Source: Fragum whitleyi | Lineage: Eukaryota; Mollusca; Bivalvia; Cardiida; Cardiidae | Direction: 5' to 3' | Assembly: GCA_948146395.1 (NCBI GenBank) | Contig: OX411558.1 | Span: 39,262,116 to 39,326,115, forward strand | DNA: 64,000 nt | Part shown: positions 11,701-24,318 of the stretch, one piece after another | Numbering within the stretch: the stretch's first letter is position 1 | Layout: each line of letters starts with the position of its first letter | The notes under the pieces: generated by a model | Told to the model about the DNA's origin: nothing | Seen by the model: the letters and a program-made list of their open reading frames with translations, nothing else | Databases searched by the model: none | Made by a program: the position numbers and the translations under genes

Positions 11701-12434
11701 AGAAGGGAACCCAGATTCTCAACGGTTTAAGGCAGATTGCAGAGTGCAACACATCAAATATGGCAGTTCATGTTTTAAATTTGAATTCATCTTCATATAA
11801 TCTTCTTCTTTTTAGTATTTTTATACCATAACCTTTTCCAAATCATTATTTGACTATATCTTAATATCAATCATCATTAATTCAAAATAAGCGTTTGTAT
11901 AACAAACTTTTAACATTTAAATGTTAGGCATAGATTAATTACACATATGTTTTGGGTACATGTTAGGAAATTGATGATTTTCAAAGCATTGTTTTGTTCT
12001 TTTGTACAATTGTGAATTGTTACTACCTACTCCGACTCCTGTAATAGAAGTATCTTAGACAGTCCGCATAATGCCAATCAACTTCATTTTTTGGCATAAA
12101 TGTTTTTTTTTTTTTTTTTTTTTTTCATTTCTGTTATTAATATTATGTACTTGTTTTCATTTTAAAAAGGTGTATGTATAACAAAATCCACTTCAACAGA
12201 GAAATTCATTTCAGAAATCAGACTAATATCATAAAGTAGTTAGAAGGAAACTGCCATATGTATCTGCCAGTATTTAAACCAATATTGATAGACTTAAGGA
12301 CTGATGCTACACACAGCCTAGTTGATGATATCGGGATGTCGTAAAACAAAACGTGGAAACGTTGAAGATTGCTCATTTATTTTCAGTGCCAGCCATTGTA
12401 TGAAGACAGTGATGGAGTAGTGACTATTATTTGA
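7941..12434 (+). CDS. Innexin gap-junction protein, four coding exons
   Basis: Innexins form gap junctions and hemichannels in the plasma membrane of invertebrates. Exons: 7941-8154, 10271-10465, 10873-11649, 12387-12434, all GT-AG and in frame, giving about 411 aa, normal for the family. The first listed exon starts with the last base of a codon (G, then LDKVLGSIGSY), so the Met is probably an AT|G split across an upstream intron; the 5' exon was not found. Membrane segments: TM1 about residues 35-50, TM2 following the signature YYQWVPF in exon 2, TM3 (FFILNAFVG) and TM4 (FLFIWFWLLFLV) in exon 3. The first extracellular loop has CWC...VCW (three Cys, where two are usual as I recall); the second has LCDF...VQC. 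The protein ends VTII, a class I PDZ-type C-terminus. A polyadenylation signal AATAAA is at 12526. A second innexin starts at 62737. Confidence 0.93.
8155..8680. other. Innexin intron 1, left part
   Basis: Intronic DNA; includes 'cctgcatagtccgcgcagtctgatc' words shared with dispersed MITE cores elsewhere in the window. No coding exon seen. Confidence 0.5.
8681..8967. repeat. Compound tetranucleotide microsatellite (GATT/GGTT/GGTC)n
   Basis: About 285 bp inside innexin intron 1: GATT units, then GGTT, then about 45 GGTC units (one GTCT variant near 8832), then GATC and GATT again. Lack of stops in several frames is a consequence of the repeat. Confidence 0.97.
8962..9178 (-). repeat. tRNA-derived SINE, copy 3 (truncated head)
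   Basis: 'ttttaacgccgctttcaaca' tail adjoins the microsatellite; the complement of the B-box part ('gtcggggatcgaact') is at about 9158-9172, after which the tRNA-like head is lost. The microsatellite could have grown from the SINE's 3' end. Confidence 0.65.
9275..9700. repeat. Family B repeat, second copy, with strong hairpin
   Basis: 'gagcgaccacgtctattaag' near 9285 and 'ctaagcgacc' near 9640, with a long palindrome at 9398-9470 ('cctatgttgttaaaa' ... 'ttttaacaacatagg', core 'agaatcgtctc|aacgagacgattct'). In innexin intron 1. Confidence 0.55.
9705..10222. repeat. 27-bp minisatellite, about 19 copies
   Basis: Unit 'ctataattgcctttcactg' plus 't[ag]caccaa', repeated head to tail with mostly single-base variants. 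The unit length is a multiple of three, so open frames of up to 191 codons appear on both strands; these are not genes. It ends about 50 bp before an innexin exon. Confidence 0.97.
10271..10465 (+). CDS. Innexin exon: TM2 and YYQWVPF signature
   Basis: Acceptor 'aaattttcag', donor 'AAG|gtaatg'; 65 codons, VCWISNTYYIPMDN through YYQWVPFILLFMSLM to GISIDK. The signature YYQWVPF identifies the innexin family. Phase 0 at both sides. Confidence 0.94.
10616..10870 (+). repeat. Family A MITE-like repeat, copy 3, abutting an exon
   Basis: Runs from 'tatcatgcaatgaagcctt' to 'acatattattctctatttt'. The last bases of the repeat form the pyrimidine tract of the innexin acceptor at 10871-10872. Confidence 0.65.
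10873..11649 (+). CDS. Innexin exon: cytoplasmic loop, TM3, loop 2, TM4
   Basis: 259 codons, phase 0 both sides; acceptor 'tattttcag', donor 'CAG|gtaaat'. Encodes the cytoplasmic loop, KHCLHEF and CGRRYGNYF, TM3, the second extracellular loop with two Cys (TLCDF and VQCVLP), TM4 and the start of the C-terminal tail to CLEAKQ. Confidence 0.94.
12104..12125. repeat. Poly-T run in innexin intron
   Basis: About 22 T; one base longer in the second duplicate copy (20633-20656). Confidence 0.8.
12387..12434 (+). CDS. Innexin terminal exon, copy 1
   Basis: Acceptor 'tttattttcag', 15 codons CQPLYEDSDGVVTII and TGA, in phase with the exon ending at 11649. The C-terminal T-I-I fits a class I PDZ ligand (inference). 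Confidence 0.8.
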   Translation, partial: CQPLYEDSDGVVTII

Positions 12435-14450
12435 CTATTTCTTGCTTTTACAGTAAAACCGCCCCATGAGTTTTTGTTATACATATCTCCAAGTTGTTTT
12501 TCAAGCTCCTTCTAAGCATAGGCAGAATAAAAAAGAAACAATTCGGAATTGATATTTGGAATATTTTTATTCGTGAATGGATCTAAGTTCAACAATAGAT
12601 GGATGCTGTGTTAGTATCTTTTATAAGTCGTCGAATCTCTCTCAACTCTTAAAAAGTGCTCAATGCTAATGTCATGTGTTCATAAATCTAGTGCAACATC
12701 TCCTTCCAATATAACGCTTTCTGTAAATGGAAACATGTGATGAATACATCTGTAATGGAAACAAACCTAAAGTTTGTGCAATGTGAATTGGATCGAAACA
12801 GGAAAATGCGTGACTTTACTAAAAACACAAAACGGATATTCAAAGAATGGATATGGAACAACGAATCTATCAAATTAGTCACCTATAAACACTCACAATA
12901 ATGTATAGGTTAACACGTTTTAGTGAATATCATATTTCAACTATAGATGCATTAGTAATTGACCTCGATCCCTGATTATCATACATTTTTTCATCTTTAA
13001 ATATTGGTTTCCATGAGGTCATAATGTGCCTTATAACATATCGATGTGATCAATATGTGAGATATGAGTTTATACGTTTGCTTGAATGTGGTCTTTATAA
13101 ATAATGTATACATTTAGAACTATTAGAGATTATTGACACTTTTAAAGAAAAAAAACCTTGTTTCCATTTTTATGTCAAAATTTAGTAATGTAAGATTGAT
13201 TGTCCGTCAATGACATCTATATTAAGTAATTCGTTTTAAATTATTTCATTTCTTCAGATTTTTCTGGATCTTTTGGCATGTGTCGTGCTAAAAAGGCCAT
13301 CAAGTAATTAACAGCATTCAAATATTGCTCATTTCTACAAGGGTCAAAAATCAGAAACTTTTCAGGCTCTTTTGCATGTACATATATATGAGAGTAAAGT
13401 TTTTAAATGGTATCACTGTCGAACTATATAGTTATATCTTTAATCAATTATTCAAAGTTGATGGTTTAATGTCAAAAAACTAAAAGCCTAGGTTACATTT
13501 GACCTACGAGTCCGTAAATCGTCGTAATCCCTAAATCGTGCGGTGCCCTTGTCGCGACACAAGGTATCCGTGCGATCAACGCACGGAGACCATGAGACGG
13601 CCGTACGTTTGATTCATTCGATGTAGTTGGCTAATCGCACGGTCTCCCTTCGGGGATCGCGCTGTTACCTTGCGAAATTTAAAAAACAAAAGTGTAATGG
13701 AGGAATGATTAGGATGTTGTTTCTTAATTATGTTCTGTTTTTTCTGATGAAGGTCAGATGACTGAAAATTCGAAAAAGGGTGTTTATGGAAACAAACTAA
13801 AATAATTTTGTAAAAGGTAAAATAAACGGACCAAAGTCCCGCAATGAAAGTACTCATGGAATCAGTATACCAGAATTAGAACCTCTGTTGTCGAAATAGA
13901 CTGCAGTTTCGAGATTTGGGTCGCCTACGAAATATATTTATATATACACCAAAATTTCTTCACGGGGGTAACTAATTTGTCTTGCCACTTTGATAAATCG
14001 GTGTAAGATTATGACGGAATTATCAATCACCCCATTTAGGTGTAATTTTCTTCCATTTAGAATGAGCCATTCACAAGTGCTGACAATAAAGCTATATTTT
14101 TTTTAATCATTCTGACAGCTTTGAAATAATTTCGATCGAAATTAGTAGTCCAATATTATCATTCTGCACGTTTTTATGATTTTTAAAGCATAACCCTCCT
14201 TAAGTGATTTAGTTTCTATAATCTTCCACCTAAGATTGCCTGTTTCTTTTGGAGAAATTTAGATCTTATGAAATCTTACAATTGAAATTTTTCATTTATT
14301 CATTTCAAGTTGAAGATGAGAATATGCTTCAACAAATGCATGTTTTGTACGCAAAGCCAATAATAACGTTTTAAATATAGTTTTAGTGAATAAGTTAGAT
14401 TGTACTAAGCGTAAAAAGTTCACTTTCACCTTTTTTTAAATGTTTTATGG

Positions 14451-14486
14451 TGACGTCACTTATTTGGATCCGCTTATATGACGTCA
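14451..14486. promoter_or_regulatory. Paired CRE-like palindromes
   Basis: Two perfect TGACGTCA sites (14451-14458 and 14479-14486) 28 bp apart; duplicated at 22982-22989 and 23010-23017. TGACGTCA is the CREB/ATF site. No promoter is seen next to it, so function is only a possibility. Confidence 0.3.
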
Positions 14487-15225
14487 GATAGGGTTAATGA
14501 GCAAAAGCTGGGTAAACGCTTTTGATAATTTCACAGGTTAATCAGTTGATCAGGGGGGGGGGGGGAGGCGAGTTTTTCAAAATTATAATCTTTCATTATT
14601 TCCCGATAAACAATCGAAAAGTATTAAAACAATATTTTCACGTGCTAAACTGATAATTTCCTGCGATTTTAAAAGAAATTGAATATTCGTATGAACATGA
14701 AAGATAGCATACGTAAAAAAGTTTGCAAGAACTTATTAATATTTTCTCATGTTCATACATTTTATAGTATTACAATAGAATTAGCCGAGTTAAATTTTGA
14801 GTAAATTCTCAGTTGAGCATGGCAAAAGTTTTATAATCTCAGACCCGGATGCATTTAAAATTCGCTATCATTATTTTCCCCTATATCTCCCAAAATGCGC
14901 TTCATATTCAGTCATTTGGTATATGAATCCGGAAGGATGTTTTTTATTACGCTTTTCACTTCGAATGAACAACCTATCAATGAAATAACTCAATTAAATT
15001 ATGTAATAAGAGATTGCTTTATCGTGTAATAATGATTTATTTATAAATTTTGTTGTTAAATATTTTCTTCAGTTCAAAGTTATAGCGTGAAATAAAATTT
15101 TTGATTTGCCTCGTGCGTTTTTTTCTTGTATTTCCTTGGAATCGCCAGCTTCGAATTGTAACACAAAAATGATCAAAATTCAACTCTGCGACCAAGATGA
15201 AAACGTTCACGTTTTGGAAAGAGTT

Positions 15226-15266
15226 CCCCGCTTTGCACTTATCCTTACGTGCAAAGCGGGGTACTG
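15226..15266. repeat. Foldback 'ccccgctttgcac / gtgcaaagcgggg'
   Basis: Short palindrome typical of a dispersed foldback family also seen at 18225-18510, 19940, 53633, 55144 and 56525; repeated in the second duplicate at about 23760-23800. Confidence 0.6.
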
Positions 15267-15785
15267 ATTTCAAATTTTTTGAACGTTGTGTATCCTGAAC
15301 GCAAGACTGGTTCATGAATTCAAATCTTGATTTGCGGTAAGTGCCATCCAATTGTTTTCATTGGGATATGAAACAAAATCACTAATAGAAAACCTAAATA
15401 TAAACTATGACCTTTAAACATAAGTCTTAAAAGATAATATATCATGAAAATAGAAAAAAAATGGTCTTTTAGACAGCAAACAGTGAAAAGGTGAAAACAA
15501 TTTGTTCCTAGAAATTTCTGTCGATAGCTCAAACCTCGTAACTACAGCTTCAATTAGTCTGAAGATGCGTGGTTTTAGTAACCCAACAACGATAAAAGAC
15601 TGGTGGATCGCAAATAAGGTAGAACAAATCATTGAGACCGTACGGGGTGGAAATTGTGCATTTTACATGAATTCGAATCTATTTTTCTCAACATTTGACA
15701 ATCTCTGTCCAATGGCCGAAGACAATAAGACTTCCCTCTCCAACGGTTTACCTTTATAACTAAATGATCTTTTGGTCAGCTGATG

Positions 15786-16210
15786 CAGTTAAAAAAATCG
15801 TGGAATTGACAGGACGAATGATTTTGGAATGATTTTTTAATGGAATTGAATGAGTGTGTGGAGCGAGTTTTTAGTGAAAGTTGATCCAATATCGCGTATT
15901 TTGTTCAGTATGAACAAAGTTATCGATATTCATTCACTCCTTTTAATAAAATATGTGTAAATTTCTGTTCTTGTGCCTTCACGGGCATATCAGACACTTT
16001 AAAATCCAAACCAGCCATTAAAATCTTAGAATAATTTGGTCGATTTGAATTAAATGTTGATCGTCTTGGTCGATTTCTCATGTTTTCTAAAGATTCTGGA
16101 TCGTTTTTAGTCGATTTGAATGAATGTTTGGACTGAATGAACAGAGCGCTTAGAGAGATTTAGAATGGTTTCGATCGGAATGACAGTCAATTTCACGGTG
16201 TTACTAACTG
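15786..16210 (+). mobile_element. TA-flanked MITE family D, in duplicate copy 1
   Basis: CAGTTA at the left and TAACTG followed by TA at the right, with subterminal 'tcgtggaattgac' and 'gtcaatttcacg'. About 425 bp; second copy at 24319-24743. TIRs with TA target duplications suggest a Tc1/mariner-mobilised element (inference). Confidence 0.7.
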
Positions 16211-18224
16211 TATAAACTAATATACCCTTTCAACATTTGACACTCTCTATCCAATGACCAAAGACAATGAGACTTTTCTCTAGCCAACGCATAACCTTTA
16301 TCAATACGCAAATGATTATTTTTGTCAATTGTTATGAATACCTTGTCACCAAAAGAGGAGCTTTTTTTCATAAAATAAAGATCAAAATAAAGATATTATC
16401 ATTATGATTATGATAATTATTATTATTGTTATTTTTATTATTATTATTATAATTATATCACTGCACGAACTCCGTTTGGTGGCAATTTTTCTTTGTGAGA
16501 ATCTGATATTTCTATTATTCGTGTTTATTTCTTTTCTTATTGCTAAAGTCCCATTTATAGGACTGTTGAGGCTCAGCAGCGGATTTAGGCTTTTCTTTAA
16601 AGGGGGTTCGAACATACAAAAGGGGACTCGTTTTCACAGAATCACAATATTACATAAGTTCAATCGTTATCCTGCTGAAATTGAATTTTGAATACTCACA
16701 TTTGCTATCTTTTGGGCATATCGGACGAGTCCGCCTTAAAATTTTCTTTCCCAGAAAAATCAAGAAGATGGCAGACAATGTATGCTAAGACCAGACTGCA
16801 CAACTGTGCAGACTGATCTTTGCCTATAATGCCTTCCAAATTTTTGTTCACAACAGGAATATTTAGTGAACATCAGAAGCGGTTTTTTTGACATTGTATG
16901 TGAAAATGAAATAATCGGGCTTCAGAGGGGGTTCGCCCTTTGAATCCACAACTGAGGCTAGGGTTGTTTTGCAGTTGCCCATCTGGATTCCCTCCTATCA
17001 ATTCTCCCAGATTTTGATGAATTTCGAGATTACCTCTATTCTACACCTGTTCTATTTAGTCTGTAAATGGGCACTGCGAAAAAAAAGAAGAAAAAAACAA
17101 ACAAAAAACAAACAAACAAAAAACCCAAAATAAACACTGGAATATCAGCGAATTCAAAGTTACCATAGTGACAATGCCAATTTGTCGGATCAATCTTTAA
17201 AACTATTTTCATGTTTCTCACAATTTTTGTCTATTTCAATCAAACTTAACAGAAATGATAAGATGGACAATTACTTTTAAAATACGATTTAACCACTTGG
17301 ACGACGAATCTGAAAAGAGAACCTTATTTTTGACTAGTTGAAGTTTCATGTACTCGGTTACTTTTTTTGTGAAGCGACCAATGATTTTTTAAGATTAACC
17401 TTTCTACACGAAATAAAGATTTTCATTAGAACCAATTAATGAGAGAAGATTAAATACATTTGCGAACATTGTCTTTTTAAATTTCAAGTTTTAAAATGGT
17501 CCACCATGAAGGAGGATTTGAGGCTTGGTGAGTAATGTTTCAAAATTATTTAACATATATCACAACAAAGGTTATTGTTTTATAATTTGATTTTCGCCAT
17601 GCAGGTTAATAATTACCTACATAACAAAAAGTTGGATTTTGCCACAATACCTTAAGATTACTCGTATAAGCATTTTTAAAAAAAATGATTAAAATGATAA
17701 TTTTTTAGTGGAGTCACTCACCACCTTTTAGTTTTTTTTTACCCCCCCCCCGCATATTTTGAACGCGTAAAACCTGTAGATTCTGCAAGTTCACGTGTAC
17801 CTATATGCACACACGACCTAATCCACATGCGATTGCGTCATTATTCGAGTTGTGTCTGTCATATAGGTTATGTAGATATAATAAAGTAAAGAACTAAAAT
17901 TTGATTGTAAAACAATCGCCTGTATTTTGACATTTTTTCTTTCCCGAATGCATGGTATAAATTTCGCCAATATTTTCGAGTATGCACATGTAATATCTAT
18001 CTGTAATGTCAACCCAATCGCTTTTGTCTTTCTTTTATTTTTTACTAAATATGCATTGAAAATGAAAACAAAAGAAACGAGTTAATTACTCTTTATACGT
18101 TTACTCATTGATTAGTGCTAGTTTGAAAAAGTTGCGTGTATAATATATACGAACCTGTGCGTGACTTTTCCAACTTTTTCATGTGTGTGAAAGACATACA
18201 TTGAAAAGCCTGTCATGCATTCAG

Positions 18225-18515
18225 GATATCATACGGCGCAAACTGTTTGCAAAGTATACACTGCTTGCGTGCAAAGCAAGGTATAACTTGCAAACATTTA
18301 AGGATGTTTGCATGGCGCGTTAGGATGACAAAGCGGCGAAAGCTGTTTGCAAAATATACTCCGCTTGCGTTAAATGCGGGTAATAATTTGCAAACATTCA
18401 ATGCTGTTTGAAAGACGCGTTTACTATGGAAAAACAGTTAACTGTTTGCAGAATATACCCCGCTTGTGTGTAAAGCGGGATAAAATTTGCAAACAGTTTG
18501 CACCATCTTGTCATC
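18225..18515. repeat. Three tandem foldback units ('gcaaa...tttgc')
   Basis: Three ~105-bp units, each with 'actgtttgcaaa' then '[ac]ccgcttgcgt' then 'tttgcaaac'; each can fold on itself. Duplicated at 26767-27057. Confidence 0.65.
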
Positions 18516-18767
18516 CTGAAATCAGTGCAGGTTATATTAAAAAAATTCTGGTATTTTGTAACCGAGACTTTACGTCCCCGTAGCTATCTATTTAGACAGC
18601 GGTGAAGACTCGGATCAGACTATGTGGATGCACATGCTGATCCGAGTCTTAACTATTCGCTTACGGTAAATTGTTGAAATTGTCAAACACAGGCTCATAA
18701 CTGAAGTTAATCTGCCAAATGTCTCACCACGCAGAGGAACATGGCAACTTCCTTCTTACATGGTAAG

Positions 18768-19080
18768 GTTTTGTTTGTTTGATTGTTGTTTGTTTGTATG
18801 GAGTTTAACGTCCTTTTCAACATTATTACAGTTATCGCTTGATGGTATGTGCACCTTCCAATGGTTCCATGTCTTTTCTCACACCAGTATAACCACAACA
18901 TTTCATCCGAGCCACCAGCTGCTTAGCCCACTTAGATTTACAACTATTTAAACACAAGTTACTTGCGTCACATTGACTTTTGACAAATTTTGGAACTAAA
19001 GTTGGCCAAGTCGGGTTTCGAACTCACGACCCCAGTACTGACAACCCTTAGGGCAGCCTTTCTCTCAGCTAGCCGGGCTT
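18768..19080 (-). repeat. tRNA-derived SINE, copy 4
   Basis: Tail 'tttgtatggagtttaacgtc' on the plus strand; complement of the tRNA-like head ('gtttcgaactcacgacc', 'ctagccgggctt') at 19014-19078. A slightly different head from copies 1-3. Duplicated at 27310-27622. Confidence 0.7.
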
Positions 19081-19191
19081 ATCTTTGATGACCGAGTCTT
19101 TGTCTTTAAGTTATGTACTTAATTTTCGAAACTATGACCAATTACTTAAAAATACACAAGCTTCAATTACGAATATTTGGGTATAGTTCGT

Positions 19192-19890
19192 TTGACTTCT
19201 ATATGGACCAACATTTTGCCAAAAATCTCAGTATCGAATTAATGAAACGTATTTTGTTCTTGTCATATCAAAATTTCTATCTAATACCATGAAGAATTTT
19301 GGTTTTTTTTCCAGAATTTGTGGAGGTGAAATAATGATTTAGTCTGTCCGTCTACATGTTAACTTTCTATCTTTCATATCTACTCGTGTCTGTAATGAAC
19401 GCAACAGCGAATTGTCTATCCAAAAATAGCTCTAATTTGCATAGGGGTTGAGTCAAAAGTATAAGGTTTTTAGCAAGTCGTTTTAGTATGAGATCGAGTA
19501 TTTTTGTTAAATCAATTTTGTCGATTTGTTTTAATTCTTTAGGCTATAAAATTTTTAATGTTTTCTGTGTTTGTTCAAAAACGGTTTGACCAGTAACTGA
19601 TACTAGTTTTTATCCATTCTGAGATGAACCCCATATTCCCTATTTACACCAATCAAAAATGATCATTTGACGAAGTCGTTGGGATTTCCACGAGGAAAAC
19701 TAGATAAGCAGTAATAAAGGTACAAATCACGTGGAATTTAAGTTTAAGATTGCCTGACTGCGATATGCTAATTAGATTGTCCAAATATGGAATAATGGAC
19801 ATTTATCTGTCAAATGTTAAGTATAATCCACGTGCTTTTACTATTTGTTTACAATTGCTTACAACTAAACAGCCTTCACCACCCCTGCTA
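19192..19890 (+). mobile_element. Left part of a 0.9-kb TIR element (family E), truncated
   Basis: Begins 'tatagttcgtttgacttc' and is similar throughout to 34100-34805. The right inverted end seen at 34978-35005 is missing. Also present in the second duplicate at 27734-28432. Confidence 0.6.
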
Positions 19891-20917
19891 ATGAGTTTCT
19901 AGTACCTAGTTTTTGTATCCCGTCTTACAGGTTTTGCGTACGTGCAAAGCGGGGTATCATCTCAAATGTTTGCGAACGTTTTGTTATTTTAAACACAGGG
20001 TTGATCTCGTACAATTGGTGATACGTAATACTCTAGATGTGAATAATATTTGGAACCCGAATCATAATCTCCATCTTTAAACAAATACGGTAAATGTAGG
20101 CAGAGAGTCAATTTTGATTTAATAGAGTAAGATCTATAAAAAGAAGTTTACATAATAGTCACTTGTCTGGCCTTTATTATTTCAAAGGGAATTAAGTACG
20201 TCAGTCATTACATTATTTCAAATTAAGTACCCTGTCTCTGAAAAGAAGTTTTTGTTGAGCACTTGTTAATATGAACTGAAATATGAAATATGGCAGTTCA
20301 TGTTTTAAATTTGAATTCATCTTCATATAATCTTCTTCTTTTTAGTATTTTTATACCATAACCTTTTCCAAATCATTATTTGACTATATCTTAATATCAA
20401 TCATCATTAATTCAAAATAAGCGTTTGTATAACAAACTTTTAACATTTAAATGTTAGGCATAGATTAATTACACATATGTTTTGGGTACATGTTAGGAAA
20501 TTGATGATTTTCAAAGCATTGTTTTGTTCTTTTGTACAATTGTGAATTGTTACTACCTACTCCGACTCCTGTAATAGAAGTATCTTAGACAGTCCGCATA
20601 ATGCCAATCAACTTCATTTTTTGGCATAAATGTTTTTTTTTTTTTTTTTTTTTTTTCATTTCTGTTATTAATATTATGTACTTGTTTTCATTTTAAAAAG
20701 GTGTATGTATAACAAAATCCACTTCAACAGAGAAATTCATTTCAGAAATCAGACTAATATCATAAAGTAGTTAGAAGGAAACTGCCATATGTATCTGCCA
20801 GTATTTAAACCAATATTGATAGACTTAAGGACTGATGCTACACACAGCCTAGTTGATGATATCGGGATGTCGTAAAACAAAACGTGGAAACGTTGAAGAT
20901 TGCTCATTTATTTTCAG

Positions 20918-20965
20918 TGCCAGCCATTGTATGAAGACAGTGATGGAGTAGTGACTATTATTTGA
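20918..20965 (+). CDS. Innexin terminal exon, duplicate copy
   Basis: Base-for-base the same 48 nt as 12387-12434, with the same acceptor. It could serve as an alternative last exon for the innexin gene or be an orphan; the protein would be unchanged. Confidence 0.6.
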   Translation, partial: CQPLYEDSDGVVTII

Positions 20966-23900
20966 CTATTTCTTGCTTTTACAGTAAAACCGCCCCATGA
21001 GTTTTTGTTATACATATCTCCAAGTTGTTTTTCAAGCTCCTTCTAAGCATAGGCAGAATAAAAAAGAAACAATTCGGAATTGATATTTGGAATATTTTTA
21101 TTCGTGAATGGATCTAAGTTCAACAATAGATGGATGCTGTGTTAGTATCTTTTATAAGTCGTCGAATCTCTCTCAACTCTTAAAAAGTGCTCAATGCTAA
21201 TGTCATGTGTTCATAAATCTAGTGCAACATCTCCTTCCAATATAACGCTTTCTGTAAATGGAAACATGTGATGAATACATCTGTAATGGAAACAAACCTA
21301 AAGTTTGTGCAATGTGAATTGGATCGAAACAGGAAAATGCGTGACTTTACTAAAAACACAAAACGGATATTCAAAGAATGGATATGGAACAACGAATCTA
21401 TCAAATTAGTCACCTATAAACACTCACAATAATGTATAGGTTAACACGTTTTAGTGAATATCATATTTCAACTATAGATGCATTAGTAATTGACCTCGAT
21501 CCCTGATTATCATACATTTTTTCATCTTTAAATATTGGTTTCCATGAGGTCATAATGTGCCTTATAACATATCGATGTGATCAATATGTGAGATATGAGT
21601 TTATACGTTTGCTTGAATGTGGTCTTTATAAATAATGTATACATTTAGAACTATTAGAGATTATTGACACTTTTAAAGAAAAAAAACCTTGTTTCCATTT
21701 TTATGTCAAAATTTAGTAATGTAAGATTGATTGTCCGTCAATGACATCTATATTAAGTAATTCGTTTTAAATTATTTCATTTCTTCAGATTTTTCTGGAT
21801 CTTTTGGCATGTGTCGTGCTAAAAAGGCCATCAAGTAATTAACAGCATTCAAATATTGCTCATTTCTACAAGGGTCAAAAATCAGAAACTTTTCAGGCTC
21901 TTTTGCATGTACATATATATGAGAGTAAAGTTTTTAAATGGTATCACTGTCGAACTATATAGTTATATCTTTAATCAATTATTCAAAGTTGATGGTTTAA
22001 TGTCAAAAAACTAAAAGCCTAGGTTACATTTGACCTACGAGTCCGTAAATCGTCGTAATCCCTAAATCGTGCGGTGCCCTTGTCGCGACACAAGGTATCC
22101 GTGCGATCAACGCACGGAGACCATGAGACGGCCGTACGTTTGATTCATTCGATGTAGTTGGCTAATCGCACGGTCTCCCTTCGGGGATCGCGCTGTTACC
22201 TTGCGAAATTTAAAAAACAAAAGTGTAATGGAGGAATGATTAGGATGTTGTTTCTTAATTATGTTCTGTTTTTTCTGATGAAGGTCAGATGACTGAAAAT
22301 TCGAAAAAGGGTGTTTATGGAAACAAACTAAAATAATTTTGTAAAAGGTAAAATAAACGGACCAAAGTCCCGCAATGAAAGTACTCATGGAATCAGTATA
22401 CCAGAATTAGAACCTCTGTTGTCGAAATAGACTGCAGTTTCGAGATTTGGGTCGCCTACGAAATATATTTATATATACACCAAAATTTCTTCACGGGGGT
22501 AACTAATTTGTCTTGCCACTTTGATAAATCGGTGTAAGATTATGACGGAATTATCAATCACCCCATTTAGGTGTAATTTTCTTCCATTTAGAATGAGCCA
22601 TTCACAAGTGCTGACAATAAAGCTATATTTTTTTTAATCATTCTGACAGCTTTGAAATAATTTCGATCGAAATTAGTAGTCCAATATTATCATTCTGCAC
22701 GTTTTTATGATTTTTAAAGCATAACCCTCCTTAAGTGATTTAGTTTCTATAATCTTCCACCTAAGATTGCCTGTTTCTTTTGGAGAAATTTAGATCTTAT
22801 GAAATCTTACAATTGAAATTTTTCATTTATTCATTTCAAGTTGAAGATGAGAATATGCTTCAACAAATGCATGTTTTGTACGCAAAGCCAATAATAACGT
22901 TTTAAATATAGTTTTAGTGAATAAGTTAGATTGTACTAAGCGTAAAAAGTTCACTTTCACCTTTTTTTAAATGTTTTATGGTGACGTCACTTATTTGGAT
23001 CCGCTTATATGACGTCAGATAGGGTTAATGAGCAAAAGCTGGGTAAACGCTTTTGATAATTTCACAGGTTAATCAGTTGATCAGGGGGGGGGGGGGGGGA
23101 GGCGAGTTTTTCAAAATTATAATCTTTCATTATTTCCCGATAAACAATCGAAAAGTATTAAAACAATATTTTCACGTGCTAAACTGATAATTTCCTGCGA
23201 TTTTAAAAGAAATTGAATATTCGTATGAACATGAAAGATAGCATACGTAAAAAAGTTTGCAAGAACTTATTAATATTTTCTCATGTTCATACATTTTATA
23301 GTATTACAATAGAATTAGCCGAGTTAAATTTTGAGTAAATTCTCAGTTGAGCATGGCAAAAGTTTTATAATCTCAGACCCGGATGCATTTAAAATTCGCT
23401 ATCATTATTTTCCCCTATATCTCCCAAAATGCGCTTCATATTCAGTCATTTGGTATATGAATCCGGAAGGATGTTTTTTATTACGCTTTTCACTTCGAAT
23501 GAACAACCTATCAATGAAATAACTCAATTAAATTATGTAATAAGAGATTGCTTTATCGTGTAATAATGATTTATTTATAAATTTTGTTGTTAAATATTTT
23601 CTTCAGTTCAAAGTTATAGCGTGAAATAAAATTTTTGATTTGCCTCGTGCGTTTTTTTCTTGTATTTCCTTGGAATCGCCAGCTTCGAATTGTAACACAA
23701 AAATGATCAAAATTCAACTCTGCGACCAAGATGAAAACGTTCACGTTTTGGAAAGAGTTCCCCGCTTTGCACTTATCCTTACGTGCAAAGCGGGGTACTG
23801 ATTTCAAATTTTTTGAACGTTGTGTATCCTGAACGCAAGACTGGTTCATGAATTCAAATCTTGATTTGCGGTAAGTGCCATCCATTGTTTTCATTGGGAT

Positions 23901-24318
23901 ATGAAACAAAATCACTAATAGAAAACCTAAATATAAACTATGACCTTTAAACATAAGTCTTAAAAGATAATATATCATGAAAATAGAAAAAAAATGGTCT
24001 TTTAGACAGCAAACAGTGAAAAGGTGAAAACAATTTGTTCCTAGAAATTTCTGTCGATAGCTCAAACCTCGTAACTACAGCTTCAATTAGTCTGAAGATG
24101 CGTGGTTTTAGTAACCCAACAACGATAAAAGACTGGTGGATCGCAAATAAGGTAGAACAAATCATTGAGACCGTACGGGGTGGAAATTGTGCATTTTACA
24201 TGAATTCGAATCTATTTTTCTCAACATTTGACAATCTCTGTCCAATGGCCGAAGACAATAAGACTTCCCTCTCCAACGGTTTACCTTTATAACTAAATGA
24301 TCTTTTGGTCAGCTGATG

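Larger units (their letters stand above)
11756..20277. repeat. Tandem 8.5-kb duplication, copy 1
   Basis: Starts at 'aaatatggcagttcatg' in the last innexin intron and ends at '...gttaatatgaact'. The next unit repeats it at an offset of 8530 to 8542 bp. Differences noticed are changes in homopolymer length and fewer than ten single-base changes (e.g. near 15351, 16430, 16886, 17089, 18860). Eight bases (20278-20285) sit between the copies. It contains the last innexin exon, a family D MITE, two CRE-like sites, a SINE, foldback repeats and the left part of a TIR element. No other gene recognised. Confidence 0.95.

Noticed and set aside
15037..24292. Pairs of identical short frames 8.5 kb apart
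   Set aside because: Identity reflects the segmental duplication, not selection; none has a recognisable product, and one pair (15037 versus 23571) differs by a one-base indel.
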